A program made the translations under genes and the position numbers. Under the pieces are notes generated by a model, which was not told where the DNA came from, made no database searches, and saw only the letters and a list, made by a program, of their open reading frames with translations. From Tetracentron sinense (Eukaryota > Streptophyta > Magnoliopsida > Trochodendrales > Trochodendraceae), in contig CM026570.1 in the NCBI GenBank assembly GCA_015143295.1, positions 7,526,047 to 7,590,046 on the forward strand: a DNA stretch of 64,000 bases, read 5' to 3'. Positions within the stretch are counted from its first letter, which is position 1. The number at the start of each line of letters is the position of its first letter. Shown piece by piece: positions 11,515 through 23,364 of the stretch.

Positions 11515-14500
11515 TTCCAAAAGGGGACGGTAGACAGCAAGTAAAAGAGCAGAAGCATACAGAGTACATGTGCTCTGTAACTGCTTTCCTTAATGATGTC
11601 TTGTCACCAAGTGCCATTAGAGTGTTTATCTGTAAGGATATTAAGAAAAGTTGTAATAGAGAATCAGAATAAACAAAAAAACTAATGTACTTTTGCACGA
11701 ACTTATTAAATAAGACCTAATCACCAAAAAATTAAAGATTTCCAACGAAACGTTAACAAAGATCTAAAGCAATAAGGTATTTTACTAACTATCACATACT
11801 TCTGAGGCATAAAGCTCAAAAGAAAGATACACCAAATTGTTACATGAATCTGATCTGAACTCTCTTTAATTACCATGATCGTAGGGATAATACCAATTAA
11901 CAGTTTGTTAGTAATCAATTAATGATGCAAAAAACACTTTTAAACTACCATGATGATATGATTTTAAAAAATGCATTATGGTGTGGGGGAATCCCTCCAT
12001 GTTTTGTAAAGATGAGAGAAATATAAGTTTTACCGTGAAGAGAGGAGATTCAATGTAACATCAAGAAGTGAAGGATGAAAATTTTATCTTCAAAGATGGT
12101 TGCAAGGATATTAAAGTTGAGAAAGTGGATTTATTTATGCTTCACTGGTTAAGTGACACACACGACCACTCCAAAGGAATTAGAAATTTAGAACCATTGA
12201 CAGTGCTGTGCATTATGTTGGCAATTTGGCATCATTCAAGAAGAATGTCAAATACACACATAGTTTTCTTCTTAGGATTTATTATATATATATATATATA
12301 TATACACTAGTTGTTTGTGCACGTGCAAGCTGATTGATTAAGCGGGTATTTTCAATATCAAATTATTGTTACGGGACATGTTGAGAATATAAAAAATTAT
12401 GAGGGTATTTTCAGTATCAAACAAAATCATGAGGGGTATTTTTTGGTATCACATTCTTGTTACGAGATGTGTTGTGAATAAAAAAATCATGGGGGAGTAT
12501 TTTGGAATCAAATTCTTGTTACAGGACGTGTTGGGAATAAAAAAAAATCATGAGGGGTATTTTCGATATCAAATTGGGAATAATAAAATCATGAGGGGTA
12601 TTTTGGGTATCAAATTCTTGGGAATAAAAAAATCATGATGAGTGTTTTTGCCTTTTGGGTATCAAATTCCTGTTACAGAACATGTATGTTAGGAACAGTG
12701 TTACAAATCTCGTTCTCGGGTTTTCATCCGGAACTTTTCTCGGGAGATTTTCAAATTTGAATTTTTTTCGGGTATTTCTCGCCTAAATCTCGGGAATGAT
12801 TAAAAGAATATATTGAAATTACAGAAAATAGTAATAAATATCACCAAGTTATAAATGTATAAAACCAACAACATTGTGTATTTCTCATGATATTTTTAAA
12901 ATCTCGCGATATATAAGGGATAAAAAGAGAATATTATATTTCTCGCAAGATTTTTTAAATATTGCAATAAAAACGGAGTTTTAAACTTTAGATGTTTTTC
13001 TCGGGAGATATTGGGTCTTTCTTGGGAGATTTGTAACAGTAGTTGGGAATAAAAAAATCATGCAAATCATGCAGAATATTTTCGGTATCAAATTCTTGCT
13101 AAGGACATGTTGAGAATAATAAAAAAATCATGAGGGGTAGTTTTGGTATAAATATCTTGTTAGGGGACGAGTTTGGAATAAAAACAATCATGAGGGGTAT
13201 TTTCGGAATTCAACTCTTGGTTGAACATTTTTGTCCTTTTGTGACAGTGCTCTTTTATATAAAGTAAATATATATAGATAGATAGATATATATTATATAT
13301 ATTTATAAGCATGAATCATCAGATTCATTTTAGTTTACCAAGAAAAGTGGGAATCCAACAGCTTCTAACATGTCATCTGACGATTCCTGCTGATATTTAC
13401 ATGTCAGCATGCATATTATGATGTAGTTGGGTGCCATACCAAAATACTTCAAAGATTTTGCATTTAAGCCGGATAACATAAGAGATGCGCTAATGACAAA
13501 GATGAAAGCAATGTAACTTAGACTCAGTCTATGGCAAAGCAAAGATGATCTGCACACTTATCACCATATATTAGGATCCATAATATAATATTGGAGCACC
13601 TCCTTGTACAATTGTAAGGCCTCTTTATAGAACTGCTGTTTTGAGTATCCAGATTTCCTTAACTTGGAAATTGCATATGCACTCTTGAGCTGCAAACAAA
13701 CAAACCAAAAATGTGTAAAAAACAATGGCCAACCAAGTCTGTTTACCTACTAACCTGGGGACTAAAGAACATAAGCATTTTATCTGCATTGTGATTTACA
13801 TATGCTATATAGAATGCCCCGGTAACTCATGATCTGTTATCTAGTTTACTTGAGAAACTTATAAGTGGTTGATATGCAATTTTAAAACAAAACACTTAAC
13901 TAAAATGACTGAATGACATATAGTTAGTTGTTCCCAGTTCCTAAGGTTGTTAAATCGTAATCGAATCGTAAAATCGTTTTAAGACCGATTCGATTCAAAT
14001 CAGGATTCAAATCGTAAATCGTAAGATTCAATCTATTTTTGAAAAAATTGTTTAAAAAGTACAAAAAACTACTAAATAAATCAGAAAAATAAAATAATCT
14101 ATTATCCAAAAGATTTCATTCATATCTATTGATAAAAGAAAGTAATGAACCTTTCATTGCATACACTACAAAAAGCGCGAATGAACTCCATAAAATGAAA
14201 AAAAAACTAATATTATTAAAGATAAATCAACAAAAATAAACTCCTATAATCATGTTGTACGAGATCAAGTATCAAAAGATTAATACAAATGAAAAGATTA
14301 ATAAAATAAACTATCAAGGGAAACTATCAAGTTTTCCCAAAATCTAACTCCATAATCATTCTTCTTCCTCCTTTCTTCCCTTTTTTTTTCTCTTTTTTTT
14401 TTTCCCCATTTCACAGCATGTCAGCAACAAAGAGAAAACTCAAATAGGGGTTTTGGCATGTCCGTAACAGAAGTTTTCTTGTTTCTTCTCTCTTCTTAAA

Positions 14501-17500
14501 AGTCATAAAAGTACCTTCAAAAAATCAAAAGAAAAAAATATTTTTTAAGTATTGGTCTGTAAAAGGGTTTCATGCTCGAATCGCCTAAATCGCAAGAATC
14601 GTACGATTTGAATCGCAAATCGTAATTAGAATCGCAAATCAAATGGGATTTACCCAATTAAGATTTTCACCTCCAATTTGAATCGTTTTGCTTGAGATTC
14701 GAATCAAATCGTAAGATTTGAATCGCAAATCGTAAAGATTTAACAACCATGAAATTTAAAAAATCAGGTTTACTACACACTAACAGTTATATAGAGAGCA
14801 CATAAGAAGCAAGAGATTCATCTAAGCAATAGAGGAAAGTGTATGAGGCTATAAGCACCAGCATTTGGAAATTAACGCTGATTAAAAAATTCCCTCAACC
14901 GATCAAAGTCATACCTCTAAAATGACGTCATTCTTTGTTCTTCTCCAACCATTTCTTGTGAACCATCTGATTCAGAAATTATCATAAGTCGATATAAAGT
15001 GACAATTTCTACACTCTAATCCCAAGAAGTATGGGGAAATATACCATTCACAAAGAAGAATGCCTCTTGGTTGTGCAACTCAAGAATAACTAATAACAAA
15101 TAAAAAGAAGAGCTAAAGAGATCACTATACAAGGGAAAAGCACATTAAGTATGCAGGCAACATAAGAAGCAAAGAAGTCCTTCAGCATTTTTCATGAAAA
15201 TGGTCTAAAGAATAAGCAATCCTTAGATTTGTCCTTTTCTTCTCCTTTCTAGGTAAGGAACAGCAAAGAACCTTGGCTCATCCAGCACAATAAATAACTG
15301 TACTTTTAACTCATCTAAGTGCCTCTAAGATGCAACATATAATTAAACGAGCAAATATCAAAGAAGTTTTATTTGCTTCACTCAAGTTAAAGGTTTTGGA
15401 TATCATGTTTGAAATGAAATATTGCAATGGACTTAGATTTACATGATTTCCCTATTTATTACTTAACCTCTAAACTTCTTTAGAACCATAAAATTTTCTG
15501 AATTTCATCGTCTAAATTGAATGCACATAGACCACCTATAAACCAAAGCTAGACATAGTAATACTAAACAGAACTTTACCTCATAATCAAAGAACTATTT
15601 TTTGTTCTTTTTTAACTTAAGAATGCGAATGAAAATGTTGATGTACTAACAAAATAGGATAGATAAACACACACAAACACATGGGCGGAGCCAAGGGCCT
15701 AGGCAGGGGCAGAGCCAGGATTTTCTAGTAGGGTAGTCACCCATGGTTGATTGAAAATAGTAGTAATTGTTGATGGATTGTGTGGAGAAAGATTAGGTGA
15801 GTACAAACTATTATGAGTCTAGCGGGATGGGGTTCAAGAGCATTACCCCGGAAAAAAAAATTGACAACTTTTTTCTCGAGTTGTTTCATCCATACATTTT
15901 GCACATAATCTTATGAGTATTGTTTCTCCTTACTTACAAGGCAATTGTCCCCTTGCCTCATAGCTATTCAAAAGTTCAGGAGACAATTGCCCTCTTGCCC
16001 CACAGTTATGTCATATTAAATAATGTAGTATTTATTTTTTGGGGGGACAACTACCCCCTTGTCCTATGATTATGCCCAATTAAATACTTAAACAACTTAA
16101 TATAAAAAAATTCTGAGTCCAAATCCTGTCGAATTACGATTGAATTCATACAATTCAATCACATTTACATAGCCCCCCTTTAACTCTGGTTAAGAACTTT
16201 TAACCCTTGGGGTTAATTTTTTTCTAAAAAAGAAAGGTTAGATAGTTGAAACCTAAGGGTTAGTAAATCTTAACCATAATTAATGCGGGGTCAAAAGGGA
16301 TACGTGTGGGCCGAGTTCAATCAAATATGATCCCAACTCAAAAAATATGTTTTCCCCCACAGTTTGGGCCTTGGGGAGCACCTGCCCCCATTCCCATGTT
16401 ATACCCTAAAAAATATATATATAGTTTTTCAAAAGTTGAGTGGGAGCACGTGCCCCCACCTGACTCCACCCCTGGGCATGTACCCCTCTGAACTTTAGAA
16501 AAACACATTAAAAAATTTATATAAGGAATATCATAGGCATGGAGTAATGCCCCTTTGGACTTTTGAAAAAATAAGGCATAGGCATGGGGCAGTGCCACAT
16601 GGGACTTTTGAAAAATAAGGCATAGTCATGGGGCATGGGATAGTGGCATAGTTACCAAACCCCTGTATTATACCCATATACTTTTAGAGGGGTCGCCATT
16701 TAAAACAGCGTACTTTTGTAGTGTTACGTATAATATGCGTTTTATACACGAATTTTGTATTAAACGCGTTCAATACGCGTATTTTTGTCGTACTTTTACC
16801 ATGTTAGACACATTCCGTATTAAATGATTGTTATTAGTTAATATCATGATTTTTATTTATTTATAATTATTAATTATTTTTTAATTTTCTCATACTTTTG
16901 TCGTATAACACCCGTACTTCCCAAATAAATCTTTTGTCGTATTATACCCGTATCCGTACTTGGTAACTACGGGTAGCTGACCCTTGAACTTTTGAAAACA
17001 AAAAGATATTTTATACCATGTTGTTTAATCATTTAATGGGGCATAATTTTGGGACAAGGGGCCAGGGGGCAGTTGTCCCCCTGAACTTTTGAAAAAAATT
17101 AGGGCATAGCCATTGGGCAAGGGGGGCCAGAACTTTTGAAAACAAAATATATTTTTTATATTATGTTATTTAATTATTTAACAGGGGATAACCATAGGAC
17201 AAGGAGATAGCTGCCCCCGTAAACAAGGAGAAACAATACCCATAGGATATGTAGTATGGAAGAAATAGCCCATGAACTTAGTTGTCAAATCCCCCTAGAC
17301 CCAAAATATTTCGTACCCGCCTAATCATTCTCCACAAATTCATGAACAACTACTAATATTTTCAATCAACCATTGTGTCCCCCCCCTCCCAACAATAAAA
17401 TCCTAGATCCTCCCCTGCACACACACAAGCATATATATACTAATTATAAAAATCCAAAAAGAATTAAATTAATATATCTCATATGCAGATTATACAAATC

Positions 17501-20500
17501 GGGATTAATAAATTTCTTACACAGACATGTTTATATTTTATACTTTATACATACATATATGTGTGAGTAATGTATGTACGACTGCTTGTATGTATGTATA
17601 TAGAGTAATATCTCTCTCTTTCTTATTATTATTATTAGTAGTAGTAGTAGTAGTATTGTTATTGTTACTGTTATAATTGTTATTATATATATTGCACTTA
17701 GAACATTAAAACTAACTATTTGATATGTCCTCTCAAGAATCAATAATAGATTTGATGCTTCAACACTTCAGTGAAATTTTTTTAAATAGCAGTGAAAAAG
17801 TGCAGTGGATACAATATCATATTTCAGCAATTTGCATTATTGATAACTGCATTTCTTTTACATGCTGTGTTAAAGTGATTCTGAGGATAAAGAGGTCTTT
17901 AGGTATAAACTGCTGTATCTATGATGCTTGTCTCAGACCATAGATCTAAGGACCAACATGGTTCCAGTTAACAATTTTCTTTTTATAAAAAGTTATGTGT
18001 TAGAATAGAGGATGTTGTTCTCATATTTACTGAAGCCCAAAGCAATTTCCAGCATGTAAGAATGCAGGTAAGGTAAGAGTTCAGAACACAAAGGAGCAGA
18101 GAAAAAAGGACAAGGCCAAAACTGGATCCTTGGTTGATGACGCAGTTACTTTGTGATGACATAGGCATTTATGACTTTTCAGTAGTTTCTTTTCCATCAG
18201 TCATAAATAATTCAAAAGAGTTTAAATAGGTTATGAATGGACAAGGGGTAGTCGATTTTGTAAGTGAGAATATCTTTAAATAGTTAGACAAGGGCCCTGG
18301 GACATCTTTAAATACAAGGGCCCTGAGACAGGGCCTTATCTTTGTTTTGGCTGTTTGGCTCATTTCCATTATTAATTCAGGATGGCCATCAGGCGGGATT
18401 CAGGAAAGGTCACCCATCAGGCATCAGCGGGCTGTAGTGCTCTGAAGTCTGATCATGTCGTTACAAAAGATCGCAAGCTTCTTTCCCAAAAAAATATATC
18501 ATTTTCTGGGACTTCCAGATCGGCGAACGACCTTGCCACCTTGGCCAAGGAGGGGGTTGGAAGGGACAGTCTATGGTTTGATCACTCCCCTCCTCGAGGC
18601 TTTTTTTCTTCTTTTGCTTCCTTTTCCTTCCCTTTGCAGCTTTTTAGATTACAGCCTTCCTTGTTAAGGAAGATCTTTTTTGCTTTCGTTGTACTCCTTT
18701 TTGATAGGTTGTAATATATCTCCCTCATCTTTACTATTATAATGCGAGAGGCATGCGTAGATGATTTTTCCAAAATTCCCAAATTACCCTTATATGAAAA
18801 CAAAATATTGTTTTAATGTTTTACTTTAATTCCCAAACTACCCTTGCCTTTGATTTAATGTTTTACTTTAATTCCTAAACTACCCCTTGCCATCTATCTA
18901 TTTAGAATCACAGCCTAATTGACCTCAGGGAGACTTCAATCACAACCGTGGGTTAACACGTGCCCCTATTAATTCCTATTAACTGTGGTTAACTCCTTCC
19001 CCTCGCTCTCACGTGCATTGCACATGCCACTAGCGAGTTCAATCGGGTGTCATTAACTCCTTCCCCTCGCTCTCACGTGCATCGCACGTGCCACCCGCTA
19101 GTTACTGATTAAAAAGAGAACTTTAAATTACATAGAAAGGATTACCTTATGCTATGTTTGGTTTTTTTTTTTTTTGATCGGTAAAAGCGATATTATAATA
19201 GAAGGAAGATTCACAAAATATGAATCCCCAAGGGACAATACAACTACTACATGAAAGTGAAACAACTAAAACAATAGAACCTCTCCCCTACCCCAACTAC
19301 GAAATAAGCTCATCAAACCCTAGCTCCACCAAATCACATTTAGTGGAGACCCAGTCACGCAACAACGCACGCGAGCGAGAGCATACTCTGTCCAGAGGCG
19401 TAACAGAGTTCTCAAAAACCCGCCGGTTCCGCTCTTTCCACAAAGACCATGATACCACCCCTGGGAGAAATAACCATACAAGATCCACCGGACTATCGAG
19501 CGAAACGGCTCTAATACAATTCTTAGCTGTGTTTTGTCCAATTTTCTTTTCTTTTCCATGTTTTTATTTATTTTCTCGACAACCAAACATAGGATTAAGG
19601 TTTTAACTTTTACATATGAAGTTCTCAATGGGATAACAACATAAGAAGGTATTTTTTCTTGAATAAAATAGAAGGTTCAATATCAATATATGAAGTCTTC
19701 AGTGATTTCAAGTCTAAATAGTGCAAATTCCCTCAAGGCTACCTAGTTCGGAGCCTTGAGGCTGAGGCAACTGTTGGCATTATCTCTATTAAGGTGGGAC
19801 AAGGGGTACTTGCTTTTACAAGCCGATAGAACAGAAGCAGGAGCAAAGGAGGATGTTCTTGCTCTACTAAAAAGGGTTATTGCTTGGGTTCCACTGTCAG
19901 CAATGTGAATCAAGGTGAATCAACTAAGCTCTATCACATGGCCATAGGGAGATGTTGTCCCCCATCTGCACATCCAACAAGAAAATCATTTAACTGCTCC
20001 ATGCAACATTGACAAAACCAAAACGGCAGACTTATTCTAGAACACACACGATAAATTAGGAAAGAATTGGTCAATTGTAACTCCCATTGTGATTTTGGGA
20101 TTTTATTTAGATCTCAAATACCTTTTTTTAATGAGAATTCCTCCGAATTGATCAGCAGAAGAAAAAGAAAGAATTCCTTCAACAAGTTGCAGAGCATTTA
20201 CAATGGATCTACTAGCTGGACTAAGTTCGACATAAAAAGTTTCATACTTTGCATGTTATTCTTGTGTTTAATAATATTATTTAATAGAATAACTTCAACA
20301 TTAGCCCTAAAAAACAGCATTCAGATTAAAATTATAAGTGTACATTGAATCTTCATTGTGGTAATGATATTTTTTTAATCGATAATCATGCAGAATATAT
20401 TTAATGAAAGAGAAAGTGACAGGACCATGAAAGCAATAAAAACTAGAGTTTACAAGCATATAAACTCAGAGCCAATAAAAGCAAAACTCATTCATGACCT

Positions 20501-23294
20501 CCCACTCTCCTAGCCAAACTAGTGGGGCAGCCCATACTGATGCGGGGCGAAAAAATTAAAACAACACCTCCCTAAGATCCTCCCCTGCGTAACGTAATGA
20601 TATTGACTTCACATAAATCAATAAATGTTAAGATCTAGTAAGAACTAGTAAAAATTGACATAAATTGATCAAGATCAGTTGCTTTTTAGGCTTATTTATC
20701 TTACTCTAGTCTGGTCAAATGTCAACTTACTGTTGAAATACAACGGAGAACCACTTAATCTAACCAACCTTTTCCAAAATGAGATGGGTTCACGAGGTGC
20801 ATATGGCTCATAAACGATTCCAGGACTTAACATGGACACATTCAAAGCCCCCTACAAACATGAAATCATAAGAAGTATCATCATTGTTGGATCACTTGAA
20901 CCAAAATAAAGATAATAAGCACATGATTAATTTATTGAGGGTGCAAACAATGCACATTAGTAAAATCAAGTACACCAAAAGATGTAAATTATGCTCTGCA
21001 AGCATGGTGCATTACTTATATTAAAAGGCCCAACCTATTAAAATGATTTGCTTTGTAGTTGCACCAATTGAACTTCCGCTATAAATTACTACACCCAACT
21101 CCAACTACAACAGACACTTCTATCATGAATACATATTTTCATGAAGCGCAAAACATATTAAACATCAGGTTTGTGAAGCCAGGTCAATAAAGAACTATGA
21201 ACCATGTTTTTCTAGCTTATAAATTTTTGAGTTGCTACAATATTAAAGTGTGAGACATACAGACATATGAAAGCCCCTAGGATTTAGATGCTCTTATGGA
21301 ACTCCAAAATCAACTTTCATGGAATAAGTTTTTTTTTTCTTACTAAGAAAATTTTGATATGGGAGTCCGGAGTCCTCTTCGCTCCAAAGGAAGTAATTGC
21401 TGAAAAAATATAAGTTACAATCCATAATCTGACTTCTTAATTGCATATTGAACACGCTTATGACTAGCAAATAAGCGTACATCCTTCATCCTTGACCACA
21501 CCATCAGAGCCAAATAGATATGCCATTGTTCCAGTTTAGTTTTTGGGACTATACAAATGTTATATTGACCCAAATGCAAGCAGGGATGGTACTAAATAAA
21601 GTTTTTGGATGAAAGAATCCAATTATGCGAATGTTGTTCCATGGGAACTCCCAAGAACAATGTTCGTGAAATCAAACTCAAGAATGTCAAGAACAATGCA
21701 CATATGGCAATTGGATGCCCATTGATATTTCAGCACAGACTAGCGCCAAATGCCCACTTGGTAAGAAGAGAAGAGAAATGGTTCACGTGATATCTAGGAA
21801 CTTGTTGCTCTTCCTGCAAGGAGTTCCCATTGAAACTACCAATTATCGGATGCAAGTGAATATATACCTTGAAGTATAAGATAAATGGATTGATCTAGGA
21901 AATGTAGAGAATATTCTCAAACTTATGGCTTGGACTATCAAGAGTTTTGAATCTTTTGTGAAGTTGAACTGTTGAAGACTGTACTAATGATTCACTCAAT
22001 TGTGACTAAAAAAACTTCATAACAACCTCAATGAACTTGACAAATGCTTCTCTTGACTTTAAAATGAGGAGGTAGACGTATCTAAACCGCCAATTTGCCA
22101 TTGTCCCAGATTCAAGGGAAGCATGGCAAGGTATTATGGCTTTCATGCGCTATAGATTGGTAGAAGTGATTTAGAACTTTATATGTTCTTTGTTCAGGAG
22201 GGTCAATTAAGTGTTACCACAGTTTGGGTATCACAAGTGAAGTTTTTTATCATATGGTATTTGTGAGAAGTAAGACCAGTATTTCAATCATCATCCATTA
22301 GGATGATGATGATATAATAATGATTAGTGACCGCAATCCTTTATGTGGCTTCAGTGCTCCAAGTTATCAAAGCACCACATGCGCAACGTAAGTTACTCTG
22401 ATAATCATGAAATTCATCGAGTCATTCCTAATAGCTTTATCAAACATATCCAAGGATGGAAGGTTGAAACTTTCATTTTTTCCTGAATTGTTCGGAAACT
22501 AGCTCCTTCGCTATTTGTGGGGTTCGAGAAAAGAAGGGAACAACTGTATTTTCGATAATAATTATGGTGCTACAGATTTGGTGGAGAGGAGAATTAAACC
22601 CTTACTAATGTCCTTGGTCCTCGAAGATATTAAAGGGCTCAAACATTTCAATTATCTATCTGATTAGCATGTCATAGTCCATGGCAATCCACAGTTGTAC
22701 GATTCTGTATGGCCTCTAGTATTTTAACAGTCTCAACCCTTTTTTTTTAGCAATTATGGATTTTTCACTTTTCAACCCCCTTTCGTTTTTTTTATAATCG
22801 ATCAAACCCTTCGTTTTAAAAATTCTTCATCCCTACCTACCAAGAAAAAATCATGAACTTATCTTAAACGCAAAAGTGTGCAAAGAGTCCCCAATGCAAG
22901 AAGTCCAATGCAAAAAAGGGGTTCTAATATAGGCTTGTAAGGGGTGACCTGTGGATTATGAATAGCCACCCCTTTTTTTTGCAGTACAGTAGAACTGTAG
23001 AGGTGTCCGCCATAGTTCTAAAACTCGGTAACTCGACTCGAAACTCGGCCGAGTCAACTTGACTTGACCAGGTTTCAAGCTAACTCACATTAAAAACTCA
23101 GAAATGCCACTTAAAAGCGAATTTCTTGGTCGACTCGCCCGAGTTAAGTAACATTTTTTAAAAAAAAAAATCTTATCAATGTGTGAAACAGAAGGGGAAG
23201 GGGTTTTAGGACACAACAGTCTCGCTCCCAAACCCCCACCCTCTCGTTCCTCTCGGCAATCGACAACTGGCAACCTTTTTCCGGTAATCAGAGG

Positions 23295-23364
<70 letters not shown>

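Noticed and set aside
12399-12638. 79-codon frame as a gene
   Set aside because: It is the minisatellite unit read in frame.
20067-20348. 93-codon plus-strand frame in intron 4
   Set aside because: No motif, no codon bias that I can see, and it lies in the intron of a gene on the other strand.
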